Assembly (NCBI GenBank): GCA_905221605.1
Contig: CAJNDS010000519.1
Span: forward strand, 40,001 to 97,500
Origin: Symbiodinium natans
Taxonomy: Eukaryota > Sar > Dinophyceae > Suessiales > Symbiodiniaceae
Length of the DNA stretch: 57,500 nt
Direction of reading: 5' to 3'
In this document: piece by piece, positions 46,164 through 55,699 of the stretch
How the letters are laid out: the number at the start of each line of letters is the position of its first letter
How positions within the stretch are numbered: position 1 is the stretch's first letter
Position numbers and translations under genes: made by a program
The notes under the pieces: model-generated
What the model was told of the DNA's origin: nothing
The model's database searches: none
What the model saw: the letters and a program-made list of their open reading frames with translations, nothing else

Positions 46164-46341
46164 GGTTTAGGGTTTAGGGTTTAGGGTTTAGGGTTTAGGG
46201 TTTAGGGTTTAGGGTTTAGGGTTTAGGGTTCAGGGTTCAGGGTTTAGGGTTTAGGGTTTAGGGTTTAGGGTTTAGAGCCCGAAGCACCACATGTTGCTAG
46301 ATGCCCTATTAACCCAATTCTACCCCTAAGCCCACACGCAG

Positions 46342-46406
46342 GCGAGCACACCACGGCAGGACACGGAACTCGAGGCGGACGTGAAGACGTTTCGGTTTTT
46401 TCGGGG
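46342..46406 (+). CDS. Candidate exon
   Basis: CCCACACGCAG acceptor; ASTPRQDTELEADVKTFRFF; donor unclear. Confidence 0.45.
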
Positions 46407-46519
46407 ATATGGTTCAGGGTTTCAGGCTTGGGGTTTAGGGTTTAGGGTTTAGGGTTTATAGGGCTTAGGGTTTAGGGTTTAGGGTTTAGGGCTCCACTAT
46501 AAGCCCGAAACCCTGAACC

Positions 46520-46640
46520 ACAAGTTCCCGAAGTTTCGGTTGCCAAAGCCGAACGGGCACGTCTGTCACATGATGATGGGCCCCTGTGGTTCCCAGTACA
46601 GTCTCCGGCTATGCACAGTCGTGTGTGTGTGTGTAGCTCC
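46520..46640 (+). CDS. Candidate exon
   Basis: HKFPKFRLPKPNGHVCHMM then MGPCGSQYSLRLCTVV, running into TGTGTG. His/Cys-containing; family not recognised. Confidence 0.4.
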
Positions 46641-46979
46641 TTGCAGTTTTGTCAGGGTTACCTTAACCCCAAACCCTCAGCCTCAAACTCTTAACCCTAG
46701 TAGACCACAACTCGCTATATGGTTCAGCTGGCACACGCCTCCTAAACCCTAAACCTTAAACCCTAAACCCTAAACCCTAAACCCCAAACCCCAAACACAC
46801 CCAAAGCTCCCAGAACTCTTCTGAGAGCCTCCGGTTTACAGGGTTTATATAGGGTTTTACAGGGTTGTACAGGGTTTTATAGGGATTATAGGGTTTACAG
46901 GGTTTACATCGTGAACAGGATTTCTAGGGTTTATACTTGTTTTTAGGGTTTAGGATATGGGTGTTTATGAACCCCCTAG

Positions 46980-47030
46980 GTTCGGAGTCCCTGAGACCAC
47001 TAACAAGGATCAACCCCCGGAGACTTCAGC
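46980..47030 (+). CDS. Candidate exon
   Basis: ACCCCCTAG acceptor; FGVPETTNKDQPPETSA before CCCTAAA. Confidence 0.35.
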
Positions 47031-47184
47031 CCTAAACCCTAAGACCCAAAAGCCCTATAAACCGACCCTATAACTTGAAGAATTCCCACGAACCCCCGCG
47101 AACCCTGAACCCTGAACCCTAAACCCTAGACCCTAAACCCTAAACCCTAAACCCTAAACCCTAACCCTGAACCCTAAACCCCAG

Positions 47185-47233
47185 GCGTGCACTTTCAAGC
47201 CTGACGTCCGCCAAAGTGGCAAGAGGTGGCGTG
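47185..47233 (+). CDS. Candidate internal exon with CTFxP motif
   Basis: AAACCCCAG acceptor; CTFKPDVRQSGKRWRG, ending GGCGTG|GGGTTGGGG. Shares C-T-F-(R/K)-P and a following basic stretch plus RW with 21426-21503. Confidence 0.45.
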
Positions 47234-47504
47234 GGGTTGGGGTTTGCGGCTTTAGGAGCTTCGATGGTTGGGTTTAGGGTGTAGGGTGTAGAGTTTAGGG
47301 TTCAGGGTTTAGGGTGTAGGGTTTGGGGTTTAGGGTTTAGGGGTTTAGGGGTTTAGGGTTTAGGGTTTAGGGTTGCCCGTCGGAGGTGGCCGTTGGCCCT
47401 TGTTGAGAAAAGCCACCATATCCACAACTTGGGAGCTCGGAAATCCCCCGAGTCAAGAGCAGGGTTTATAGCAGCCCTTAACCCTTAAACCTACCAACCC
47501 GAAG

Positions 47505-47591
47505 GCTCAAGCCGAAACTCCTCATCCCGGCTTTTTCAGCATAAAGTTCCCGGAGCACACCCTCAATGTTGCGGGGGGGCAAGCCTCTTAA
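47505..47591 (+). CDS. Candidate terminal exon, strand ambiguous
   Basis: ACCCGAAG acceptor; AQAETPHPGFFSIKFPEHT then LNVAGGQAS, TAA. The minus strand is also open (FLRGLPPRNIEGVLRELYAE), so strand is unresolved. Confidence 0.3.
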   Translation, partial: AQAETPHPGFFSIKFPEHTLNVAGGQAS

Positions 47592-47670
47592 GAAGGCTAC
47601 AGGTGCCAGTCGTTGCGTCAGAAGGATGGTCATTCTTGTCTTTGTGGGTACTTTACTAGGTTGGATTTTG

Positions 47671-47851
47671 GGACATTTTGTATTTTCCTCTTTGGGTTTA
47701 TAAGGGACCCTATATATAAACATTTTTTCAGGGTGTTTAAAGGCCAACCCAGTTTACTGTAACTTTAGATCCTTACTTTTTTGGGGGTTTATCGGGTTTC
47801 TTATTAAGGCAGCTAAAAGTTTAATTAGCTACCCTCCTGAGTGCAGCCAAG
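47671..47851. mobile_element. Family H and family G repeats back to back
   Basis: Family H (TTTTGTATTTTCCTCTTTGGG..AAAGGCCAACCCAG) ends at about 47752 and family G (TTTACTGTAACTTTAGATCC..CTCCTGAGTGCAGCC) starts at once. Confidence 0.75.
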
Positions 47852-48160
47852 TCTTGTGGCGTTGTTTAGTATGTTGCTTGCTGTGTTGGTTTCGTCTGCA
47901 TTGCCGCTTAGGGCAAATGATCTAAGGTTTTTTTTTGCATTTGGGGCGTCTTCGTTATCCTTGTGAAGTTGTCCAGGGTTCAGGGTTGGAGAGGCAACGG
48001 GGGCGTTGGGATTTATCACTTCGGGTTCACGGCAAAAATGGTCCCAGGCTTGGAGTTCAAGGTTCTTGCTTAAATGCCTCGGTTTTGCAAAGAAACGGGG
48101 TCGTAGAGGCATCTCACTGAGGGCTTTCTGGATATACCCACTCTGTTTGGGGAGGTACAC
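47825..48160 (-). CDS. Candidate minus-strand ORF, ambiguous
   Basis: 111 codons: MPLRPRFFAKPRHLSKNLE, LQAWDHFCREPEVINPNAP, QLHKDNEDAPNAKKNLRS, NADETNTASNILNNATRLG. Hydrophilic and protein-like. A 61-codon + strand frame overlaps. The end lies in the family G repeat. Confidence 0.35.
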   Translation of the reverse strand: MYLPKQSGYIQKALSEMPLRPRFFAKPRHLSKNLELQAWDHFCREPEVINPNAPVASPTLNPGQLHKDNEDAPNAKKNLRSFALSGNADETNTASNILNNATRLGCTQEGS

Positions 48161-48439
48161 GCAACTATTGAAAGAAGTTACCTGAAAGCCGAAACCTTAT
48201 TTACCAGGTGGTTTGGGATCTGTGGAGTTCGGAGGCCCTGGAGATTCTCACGTGCAAGCCCTATAGGGCTTAGCGTTGAGGGTTGCACTTGAGGGTTCTC
48301 CTTCTTATCTGACCTTAAGCCCTAGAGCCCAACCCTCTTCTACAGAAATCCAGAGAGTTCCGGACAAGCAGATTTTGGCTGTACCCGCAAAGCTTGAGAA
48401 ACCCTAAACGGCCGTAAGCCCAGCCATTTTGTTTTACAG

Positions 48440-48520
48440 AGGTACGACAAGTTCAACTACCTAAGAAAACGGCAACCTGAGCTAACCCAGATTTCTAAAT
48501 CCCCTGCGGTCCGATGCTGA
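48440..48520 (+). CDS. Candidate terminal exon
   Basis: CATTTTGTTTTACAG, the best polypyrimidine acceptor in the region; RYDKFNYLRKRQPELTQ then ISKSPAVRC, TGA at 48518. A GTAAGC lies 34 bp before the acceptor, too short for a usual intron. Confidence 0.5.
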   Translation, partial: RYDKFNYLRKRQPELTQISKSPAVRC

Positions 48521-48617
48521 CCCTCCGAAGACCTTCATCTAGGTAGGGGCCCTTGGGATATGTCTTCTGGTGTATGTTGATCAGCTTAGGGCTTAGGGGT
48601 AAGGGTGAAGGGTTTAG

Positions 48618-48702
48618 GGACCTTCGCGTGGCTCAGCCTCACCGTCTCGAAGAACTCCACCTACGCGTCGCCACGGGGGCTGGGGCACCCAGCTCCCATC
48701 AG
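48618..48702 (+). CDS. Candidate exon
   Basis: Opens after a heptamer TTTAG; TFAWLSLTVSKNSTYASP then RGLGHPAPI, possible end CCCATCAG. Confidence 0.4.
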
Positions 48703-48818
48703 ATGGGTAGGGTGGGAGGAGGGTTTTAGGCTAGGGTTGAGGCCGCCTTTTTTTTCGGCCGCCATGCGCATCTCAGACTCTCTCCATGCCTTAAAAGTGA
48801 GGGTTGCTGTAGGATGTT

Positions 48819-48924
48819 GGGATGTTCACGCTTATACTGACAGTCAGTCCTGAATAGGGATTGTGGTACCCCCCCCCCTAGTACAATCCCTATTAAGGAC
48901 AGTCAGTATAAGGGGGAACATCCC
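48819..48924. mobile_element. Foldback element, family B
   Basis: GGGATGTTCACGCTTATACTGACAGTC (in parts) and GACAGTCAGTATAAGGGGGAACATCCC arms, nearly perfect; CCCCCCCC in the loop. Confidence 0.8.
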
Positions 48925-49003
48925 AACCCTGAACCCTGAGCCCCAACCCCTAAACCCTAAACCCTAAACCTTAAACCCTAAACCCTAAACCCTAAACCTA
49001 CAG

Positions 49004-49119
49004 GATTGCCGGGAGAAGGTCGGGTCATAGTTTGGGCTGCCGCCACGCAGCTCAGGTGGGAAGGGGTAGACTCTGACTGCAAAGTCGCCGGCTGTGAAAC
49101 TGCCTTCTGGTCCATGTAG
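49004..49119 (+). CDS. Candidate terminal exon, 38 codons
   Basis: AACCTACAG acceptor after a CCCTAAA block; LPGEGRVIVWAAATQLRW, EGVDSDCKVAGCETAFWSM, TAG at 49117, then TTTAGGG. Checked codon by codon. Confidence 0.5.
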
Positions 49120-49278
49120 AGTTTAGGGTTTAGGGTTAAGGGTTTAGGGTTTAGGGTACCTGTAGCGTATTTTATAGGTGTGCCTAGATAGTGGGCTTTG
49201 ACCACAGTCGGAGTCTAATTCCATTCTAGGAACGCTTGAAGACTCCGACGGTAAACCCCCAAACCCAAAAAGCCCAAA

Positions 49279-49375
49279 GGCTCCATGTACCCTTATAGTA
49301 GATACCTAGGCCTTAAGGTACCCTTGTAGGAACCCCTTTAAGGCCTAGGTATCTACTATATGGGTACATGGAGCC
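49279..49375. mobile_element. Foldback element, family A (near-identical twin)
   Basis: 97 bp differing from 2836-2932 at only a few loop positions. Same terminal GGCTCCATGTACCC/GGGTACATGGAGCC. Confidence 0.9.
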
Positions 49376-49384
49376 TGAGGGAAG

Positions 49385-49469
49385 CCCAGCAACCTGCCGC
49401 CGAGGGCGGACGAGTGTGCGAAGCGCCTGCGAAAGGCCTTCGCGGAGAAGGACTGGAGGTCCCGAGCCC
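49385..49469 (+). CDS. Candidate internal exon with canonical donor
   Basis: GAGGGAAG acceptor; PSNLPPRADECAKRLRKAF then AEKDWRSRA and one base; donor GAGCCC|GTAAGC. Charged helix-like. Starts 10 bp after the family A element. Confidence 0.55.
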
Positions 49470-49546
49470 GTAAGCCCCCTAAACCCTAAACCCTAAACCC
49501 TAAACCCTAAACCCTAAACCCTAAACCCTAAACCGGTCTGCGTCAG

Positions 49547-49618
49547 CCACGCAAGATCCTCAACACCCTGAAAGAACTGCAAGCCTTGCAAGCCCCTAAG
49601 GCCCCTGAAGCCCCCTGA
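49547..49618 (+). CDS. Candidate terminal exon
   Basis: CTGCGTCAG acceptor; PRKILNTLKELQALQAPK then APEAP, TGA at 49616. Short Leu/Gln repeat. Confidence 0.45.
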   Translation, partial: PRKILNTLKELQALQAPKAPEAP

Positions 49619-49837
49619 CAGCTCTGAAGCTCTAAAACCACAAAGTCCCAAAAGCCCTCAAAGCCTTAACTCAGCCCCAAACCCTGAGCCCTAAACCCTG
49701 AACCCTAAACCCTAAACCCTAAACCCTAAACCCTAAGCCCCAAGGTGCTTGGGTTTCTCGAGGCGTGGGGGCTTTCGGGGTCCGCAATTTCGGAGTTATC
49801 GGCTCTGTGGGGCGTAGGGATGTAGGGAGTTGCTGAT

Positions 49838-50004
49838 AGGGTTTAGGGTTTAGGGTTTAGGGTTTAGGGTTTAGGGTTTTTAGGGTTAGGGTTTAGGGTT
49901 TAGGGTTTAGGGTTTAGGGTTTAGGGCTTAGGGCTTAGGGTTTAGGGTTTAGGGTTTAGGGTTTAGGGTTTAGGGTTTAGGGTTTAGGGTTTAGGGTTTA
50001 GGGT
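49838..50004. repeat. TTTAGGG array
   Basis: More than twenty units with GCTTAGGG variants. Confidence 0.95.
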
Positions 50005-50094
50005 ATGGCTGAATCACGGGTGTCGAGTTTAGGCATTCTAGGTTTTGGGGCTCAGGGGATGCTCGCTAAGCTTCTCCTCAGCCCTGACGACTGA
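50005..50094 (+). CDS. Small ATG ORF or first exon
   Basis: ATG starts immediately after the array (AGGGT|ATGGCTGAATC). MAESRVSSLGILGFGAQG then MLAKLLLSPDD and TGA. 29 aa. Confidence 0.35.
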   Translation: MAESRVSSLGILGFGAQGMLAKLLLSPDD

Positions 50095-50125
50095 AGCCTC
50101 AGTTCGAAACCACCGGCACACTAGT

Positions 50126-50210
50126 CCTAAACCCTAAACCCTAAACCCTAAACCCTAAACCCTAAACCCTAAACCCTAAACCCTAAACCCTAAACCCTAA
50201 ACCCTAAACC
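50126..50210. repeat. CCCTAAA array
   Basis: Twelve units. With the array at 49838 it brackets the ATG segment in the reverse order to the usual exon arrangement. Confidence 0.95.
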
Positions 50211-50296
50211 CCGACCTGGGAAGTCGGGAAGGCGGCGTTTCCTAGAGGAGCGGTGCCCGAACTTCAGCCCGGGCGCCCTTTTTGTTTTTTTACTTG

Positions 50297-50330
50297 TTTT
50301 TTTTTTTTTTTTTTTTGGGGGGGGGGGGGG
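50297..50330. repeat. Poly(T)-poly(G) junction
   Basis: T20 joined to G14. The preceding segment 50217-50290 is open (KSGRRRFLEERCPNFSPG). Confidence 0.95.
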
Positions 50331-50589
50331 CGGTCTCAGGGCTTGGGGGGTCCTAGGGCTTAGTTAAGGGTTTAGGGTTTAGGGGGTTTAGGGTTTAGGG
50401 TTTTGGCCGGAGGGTTCCTAGGGCTTAGGGCTTCGGGTTGCGGAGTTAGGGTTTAAGGTTCGGGTGTGGGGGCGTAAGGCTTGGGGTCTAGGACTTTGAT
50501 TTATGCATTCGGGCTTCGAGGATGTTTTTGTTGTGGTGTTGTTTGGCTTTTTTGGAACCTTTGGGTCTTAGAAAACTGGGGGCACCAGT

Positions 50590-51035
<446 letters not shown>

Positions 51036-51131
51036 ACCCTAAAGGTTCAGGGTTTAGGGCTTAGGGTTTAGGGTTCAGGGTTTAGGGTTTAGGGTTCAGG
51101 GTTTAGGGTTCAGGCCCCTAAGCCCTAAACC

Positions 51132-51251
51132 AGCAAAGCGGTGTTTGCCCATCATCACTTCAGCCACCGAAGAACGGACGCCTTCGCCAAAGCGCGAGAC
51201 CCTTGGCCCCCCCTGCAAGCCCAAGCCCAACTTGGGGACCCCAAACCCTAA
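51132..51251 (+). CDS. Candidate exon
   Basis: SKAVFAHHHFSHRRTDAFAK then ARDPWPPLQAQAQLGD, TAA formed by CCCTAAA. His/Arg-rich start. Confidence 0.4.
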   Translation, partial: SKAVFAHHHFSHRRTDAFAKARDPWPPLQAQAQLGDPKP

Positions 51252-51336
51252 ACCCTAAACCCTACACCCTACACCCTACACCCTAGACCCTCAAGGCCAG
51301 GGTGTGATTCATTACGAGCAGGTCGTACAATAATCC

Positions 51337-51549
51337 TTCATCCTTCACAGTGCAGAAAAAGGACCAAACAAGCGTGACTCTCAGGCGCCAAAAAGACTCA
51401 ACATGAGAAAACCCAAAAGATTAAAAAAGGCAGGCTGCCAGTCCCAGCCCCGGTCCCAAGCCCAGCCACAGCCCCGCCCAAGCAGGGTGTTGTTTTTTAA
51501 AAATCGAAATGTGAACCTGAGAAGAACTTTCACAGATGTATCTGATTGA
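51337..51549 (+). CDS. Candidate terminal exon or ORF, basic protein
   Basis: Open about 70 codons: SAEKGPNKRDSQAPKRLN, MRKPKRLKKAGCQSQPRSQ, AQPQPRPSRVLFFKNRN, NLRRTFTDVSD, TGA at 51547; ATG at 51403 would give 48 aa. Lys/Arg- then Gln/Pro-rich, disordered type. The minus-strand 98-codon frame is its Leu/Phe-rich complement. 51550-52170 is A-rich and holds nothing I can call. Confidence 0.45.
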   Translation, partial: FILHSAEKGPNKRDSQAPKRLNMRKPKRLKKAGCQSQPRSQAQPQPRPSRVLFFKNRNVNLRRTFTDVSD

Positions 51550-52225
51550 TACGGATTTCCATGCACTGTGAGACGTGAAAATGTTCGAAAAAACAGTTTA
51601 AAGGATCGACCAAATAAAAGAATCAAATTTTCCTTGTTTGACGAATATTCTGCATGAAACAATCTGAAAAGAAGCAAGCCTTACTAACTTTTTGCAAGTA
51701 AATCAACCAAACTGGTCTGGCTTAACATTTCCAAAAAGACCGTCAGAATGGAAGTAAAACATATTTTCAAACAAGAAAGAAAATTGCGATGCTACGAACT
51801 TTTAGGAAACCAAAAAAATCAAATTTGAAAAAAGCTTCAAAAAGAACTTCAAAGCAAAATCCACATGAGACCACCGCAGAGAGCTGAAAAACGACCAGTG
51901 ACGCCTTCAAATGATGAGAATTGAACCCAAAAACCTCGAAAAGTGCTGAAACCTGCGTTTTGGTAAATGTGAAAAAATGTGCGCGGGAGAGTACTTCGCA
52001 CCATCTGGCGGGGTCAAGATAAAGACATTCTGGGAGCCGAGTCCATCGTTAGTTTACCACAGGTTGGGAGGCGAGGTCGTGGCCGATGAGACTTCTTGAC
52101 GAAGAAGAAAGTCAACCAAGGTGGGCTTGATGAACCTTGAATCTTGTTTAAATCTAGCCTAAGCCGTTAGCCCAAATGAAGGTGGATTTATTGGCAGAAG
52201 CACGCTGGGCAATAAACAGTTGGTT

Positions 52226-52606
52226 ATGGGCTTCTTGGAGCTGGACTTGGCTGCTCTCAAAGCCAGGCAGCTGTTCTGGTTGTCATACCAAAGCGTTCTC
52301 AGCGCACCCTGCGATCTTACAGTTTCCTTCGCGTCCAAACAGTGGATATGTGCACTGCGCAGTCAACCATTCTCGCGGCGAATTCGTGTGGCTCAACTGG
52401 AGTGCACGTGCGAAAGTCTCAGAATTGAGGTTGAGCAGACCCGCAGCCAAGGTCGAAGCCCGCGGTCAGCTTCACTCGGGCTACAGGCTCGCGGCAGCCT
52501 CGGCAGAGATGGTTCGCGCGTGTTACTTGGCACATTGGTCCTTGAAACGCCAAGGGCCCCAGAAGAGCTGGACTTGAAGCCCCGTGAGCAGCAGGCGCGT
52601 GCGTGA
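52226..52606 (+). CDS. Longest GC-rich ORF, 126 aa
   Basis: ATG at 52226: MGFLELDLAALKARQLFWLS, SQPFSRRIRVAQLECTCES, LRIEVEQTRSQGRSPRSAS, LETPRAPEELDLKPREQQ, TGA. A second + frame (52176-52577, 133 codons) and two minus frames are open over the same DNA. I prefer this one for its charged helical middle. No heptamers within 51.3-53.2 kb. No family recognised. Confidence 0.4.
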   Translation: MGFLELDLAALKARQLFWLSYQSVLSAPCDLTVSFASKQWICALRSQPFSRRIRVAQLECTCESLRIEVEQTRSQGRSPRSASLGLQARGSLGRDGSRVLLGTLVLETPRAPEELDLKPREQQARA

Positions 52607-52706
52607 ACATGCAAACCTATAACGTGACCAGCCGTGAGACCAGCGTAATCAGCGTAGCCGAACTGCTAGACCATCGACCCCGCCAGGCATCTGATGCTGG
52701 TGAAGT

Positions 52707-52946
52707 TTGGGCATGTGCGCTGGTACCCGTGCAAGAGGGTGGACGACAAGTTTGGGCATAAAACCGTGCCGGGAGGCGAGGGAGGAGTACGGAAGGTACT
52801 ACTTGCGCCGGCGTGAAGACGCTATTGTCGAAGACACAGTGGACTCCTGCCGGTGCAAGCACCTCCACTCAGACCCGAGCCAAGGCCTAGCTAAGCCAGC
52901 CATGTGGCGGGTGGACGAACTCGTCCTGAAGGGAGTGCTGCGCTGA
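52707..52946 (+). CDS. Candidate CDS, 79 codons, possibly frameshifted
   Basis: The convincing part is REAREEYGRYYLRRREDAIV, EDTVDSCRCKHLHSDPSQG, PAMWRVDELVLKGVLR, TGA. A different frame just upstream reads LMLVKFGHVRWYPCKRVDD, as if one gene were broken by a frameshift or short intron near 52770-52800. Function unknown. Confidence 0.4.
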   Translation: MGMCAGTRARGWTTSLGIKPCREAREEYGRYYLRRREDAIVEDTVDSCRCKHLHSDPSQGLAKPAMWRVDELVLKGVLR

Positions 52947-52992
52947 AAAGATTATCAAGCGCTTAGGTTTTGCCAGTCGCGGAGTTCAAGCT

Positions 52993-53238
52993 ATGTGCGA
53001 CGGTCTTGGAGGGTCGTGGAGGCCTCAAGATGGCTATGTTAGAGAACAACTGAGGGTTGTTTGGTGGCCGCGATGGAACCCAACACGAGCCCCAACCCCA
53101 GCAACCCAGCAGCCCAGCAGCCCAGCCAGCCCCAGAGCCCCAGCCCCAGCGCCAGCCAAGCCCCAAAGTCAAAACGACGAAAGCAAAAAGCGAAATCCCG
53201 ACAAAACTCCGGACACAAACCCTATACAATTTCTATAA
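52993..53238 (+). CDS. Candidate ORF, Pro/Ala/Gln-rich, 81 aa
   Basis: ATG; SWRPQDGYVREQLRVVWWP, then Pro/Ala/Gln repeats, KPQSQNDESKKRNPDKTP, NPIQFL, TAA. CAGCCC/CCCCAG repeats leave all three + frames open from 53060, so the frame of the second half is uncertain. Confidence 0.35.
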   Translation: MCDGLGGSWRPQDGYVREQLRVVWWPRWNPTRAPTPATQQPSSPASPRAPAPAPAKPQSQNDESKKRNPDKTPDTNPIQFL

Positions 53239-53315
53239 ACCCTAAACCCTAAGAACCCAAGCAAGACTCCAACGCCCCCCAAAAATCATCCCCCCCAAGA
53301 CCTTCAGCCCGAACG

Positions 53316-53395
53316 ATGGGTTCGCCAGGCCCCGGCTCGACGATGTCACGCGTTGAGGCCGCCAGCCACCTTTCTTTTCTCCGTGGTGCTCTTCA
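53316..53395 (+). CDS. Candidate exon before family G
   Basis: ATG frame MGSPGPGSTMSRVEAASHLS then FLRGALH; or, from CTTCAG at 53308, PERWVRQAPARRCHALR. The family G element follows directly. Confidence 0.35.
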
Positions 53396-53492
53396 CTGTA
53401 ACTTCAGATCCGTAGCCTTTTTGGGTTTATTGGGTTTCTTAATCAGGCAGCGAAAGATTACATTGATAGCTGCCATGCTAAGTGCAGCCAAG
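53393..53492. mobile_element. Dispersed repeat, family G
   Basis: ACTGTAACTTCAGATCCGTA, GGGTTTATTGGGTTTCTTA, AAGTGCAGCCAAGTTTTGTGG. Confidence 0.8.
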
Positions 53493-53514
53493 TTTTGTGG
53501 CTTCAGGCGTTTGA

Positions 53515-53730
53515 GGGTTCTTTGGGAGTTTGAGGATTACTTGAGGGTCATTTGAGGGGGGGTTCTTTCAAGGGTTTGTGGGGGTTATTTGGAGGTTATT
53601 CGAGGGTTAGTTTGGGGTAATTTGAGGGTTGTTTGGGGGTTGTCTGAGGGTTATTTGGAGGGTTATTTGGTGGTATTTGAGGGTTATTTGGGGATTATTT
53701 GAGGTTACTTGGGGATGACTGAGCCTCTGA
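53515..53730. repeat. Degenerate TTTGAGGGTTATTTGG minisatellite
   Basis: Units of about 14-16 bp (TTTGAGGGTTATT, TTTGGGGGTTGTC, TTTGGAGGTTATT) repeated about fifteen times; related to but distinct from the heptamer. Confidence 0.9.
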
Positions 53731-53736
53731 GGTTAG

Positions 53737-53960
53737 TTGCATGCTCCCCGTATATGGAGCCTTAGTTGGAGAACCTTTATAGAACCCAAAAGCCCGTACC
53801 TCTTAAAGAAGGTAAGGCTGCATAGTCAGGGACCATGCGAAACCCTGAAAGCCATGCGCAGTAGAGCTGCCTTGGACCCTAACATCCTAAAGCCCCGGTA
53901 CGAACTCCTGCTTCCAGCGCCCCATGCGACTTCCCTTCTGCATCTGCCTAAGACCCTAAA
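53737..53960 (+). CDS. Candidate exon, ~72 codons
   Basis: RIWSLSWRTFIEPKSPYLL, KKVRLHSQGPCETLKAMRS, RAALDPNILKPRYELLLP, HATSLLHLPK, then heptamer codons. No internal stop. Confidence 0.4.
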
Positions 53961-54078
53961 CCCCACTCTAAACCCTAAACCCTAAACCCTAAACCCTGAA
54001 TCCTAAACCCTGCACCCCAACCCTAAACCCAAAACCCTGTTTATTGGGTTTAGGATTTAGGGTTTAGGGTCTAGGGTC

Positions 54079-54141
54079 ATGCAGGCGCCCTCTTTCGAAA
54101 CGTCGCCGGGCACGCTGTACAGCACAGGCAGGGCAACTTAG
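54079..54141 (+). CDS. Candidate terminal exon or small ORF
   Basis: MQAPSFETSPGTLYSTGRAT, TAG at 54139. ATGCAG could itself supply an acceptor at 54084. Confidence 0.4.
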   Translation: MQAPSFETSPGTLYSTGRAT

Positions 54142-54357
54142 GTCTTGGGTTCCGGGGCTGGGGTTTAGGGTTTAGGGTTTAGCGTTTAGGGTTTAGGGTT
54201 TAGGGTTTAGGGTCTAGGGTCTAGGGTTTAGGGTTTAGGGTTTAGGGTTTAGGTTTTGGGGTTTGGGGTTTGGGGTCTAGGGTTTAGGGTTCAGGTTTAC
54301 CCAGGACGCCAAGATTGGGACCCAACATGGACTGGGTAGGTTGTTGTTGGTATACGT

Positions 54358-54440
54358 AGCTTGTATCTTCCCTTGATGGGTTTGAGAGGATCATGGTTTT
54401 GGAATTGTTTTTCAGAGCGTGTTAAAGGGCCAACCTAGAT
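54358..54440. mobile_element. Dispersed repeat, family H
   Basis: TTCCCTTGATGGGTTTGAGAGGATCATG (parts) and GTTAAAGGGCCAACCTAG. The upstream frame QDAKIGTQHGLGRLLLVY reaches into it. Confidence 0.75.
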
Positions 54441-54592
54441 GATGATTGTTAGGGTTTAGGGTTTAGGGTTCAGGGTTTGGGGTTTAGGGTTTAGGGTTTA
54501 GAGTTTAGGGTTTGGGTTTTTTCGGGTTGAGGGTTTAGGGTTTAGTTTAGGGTTAGGGTGTAGGTGGTTTGGGTTTGGATTGGCTCTCTCAG

Positions 54593-54685
54593 GTACTTGC
54601 ACTTGTGTTGGGTCGAGGGCTGTTGGAACTCTGGGAGCCCTGGAACCGAGAAGCCCCTCTAAGCCTGAATTGGTCGCAAGCCTGA
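54593..54685 (+). CDS. Candidate terminal exon
   Basis: GGCTCTCTCAG acceptor; 30 codons VLALVLGRGLLELWEPWNR then EAPLSLNWSQA, TGA at 54683. Confidence 0.45.
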   Translation, partial: VLALVLGRGLLELWEPWNREAPLSLNWSQA

Positions 54686-54713
54686 ACCAAGCCCAGAGCA
54701 GTTTGGGTAGGGT

Positions 54714-54815
54714 TTAGGGTTTAGGGTTTAGGGTTTTAGGGTTTTAGGGTTTTAGGAATTTAGGGTTTTAGGGTTTTAGGGTTTTAGGGTTTTAGGGTTT
54801 TAGGGTTTAGGGATA
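54714..54815. repeat. GGGTTTTA octamer array
   Basis: About ten eight-base units, like 7579-7695. Confidence 0.9.
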
Positions 54816-54935
54816 AGGGTTTAGGGTTTAGGATTTAGGATTTAGGGTTCAGGGTAGCCCAGTGGCTCCCTTTCCCCTTTTCTTTGGTTCTGAGTTGCCT
54901 AATAAACTAACCAAACCCCAAAACCAGTGCCCCAG

Positions 54936-55061
54936 TTTGCTATGCGCACACTTCGTGCCGTTCTCGAGGCACCGCGCAGCTTGTGGAATCCCCACGGGAT
55001 TCTCCACTGCTCGCATCTCAGGGGAGTGGGCGACATGGGATTTGTACTGGTGGGAGACTAG
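54936..55061 (+). CDS. Candidate terminal exon, 41 codons
   Basis: TGCCCCAG acceptor; FAMRTLRAVLEAPRSLWNP, HGILHCSHLRGVGDMGFVL, VGD, TAG at 55059 at the array edge. Another frame (54862-55068, 68 codons) overlaps. Confidence 0.45.
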   Translation, partial: FAMRTLRAVLEAPRSLWNPHGILHCSHLRGVGDMGFVLVGD

Positions 55062-55191
55062 GGTTTAGGGTTTAGGGTTTAGGTTTAGGGTTCAGGGTTC
55101 AGGGTTTAGGGTTTAGGGTTGAGGGTTGAGGGTCTAGGGTTTGAAAAGACTTTGAGGTTTAGAGTCAAAAGTCTTTAACAAGGATTCAGAG

Positions 55192-55254
55192 GGTTTCCTA
55201 CACCCTGAACGCCGTGCGTTCAAACCCGAGCCCCTTGCCCCCAAACAACCTGAG
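55192..55254 (+). CDS. Candidate internal exon with canonical donor
   Basis: GATTCAGAG acceptor; exactly 21 codons GFLHPERRAFKPEPLAPKQ then PE; donor CCTGAG|GTAGGT. Confidence 0.5.
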
Positions 55255-55425
55255 GTAGGTCCTTAGGGTTTAGGGTTTAGGGTTTAGGGCTTAGGGCTTA
55301 GGGCTTAGGGTTTAGGGTTTAGGGTTTAGAGTTTAGGGTTTAGGGTTTAGGGTTTGGGGTGGAGGGTTTAGGGTTTAGGGCCCCCAGCCCAACCCCTAGG
55401 TCTGAAGCCTCAACCCTGAACACTA

Positions 55426-55530
55426 ATGCGGTTGGCTGTATCTACTGAGGGCCCCAGATGTGTAGGGCTCTCAGGTAACCATCTCTACATGCCATTTTGG
55501 GGTATAGTGTGCAGGACTTCAAACCCCTGA
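55426..55530 (+). CDS. Candidate ATG ORF
   Basis: MRLAVSTEGPRCVGLSGNHL then YMPFWGIVCRTSNP, TGA at 55528. A CTCTCAG|GTAACC donor would truncate it after residue 16. Confidence 0.35.
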   Translation: MRLAVSTEGPRCVGLSGNHLYMPFWGIVCRTSNP

Positions 55531-55699
55531 GCCCAAAGCCGTTCTCAGCACCCTCAAGGGCTTCTTAAACCCCAAGCCCTAAACCGTCAGCAGCTTCCTA
55601 AACCCTTAAACCCTAAACCTTCAAGAGCTTCCGAAACCCAAAAACCTCTGCTTCCGAAACCCAAAAACCCTAAACCCTAAAGCCTGAACCCCTCCCCAG

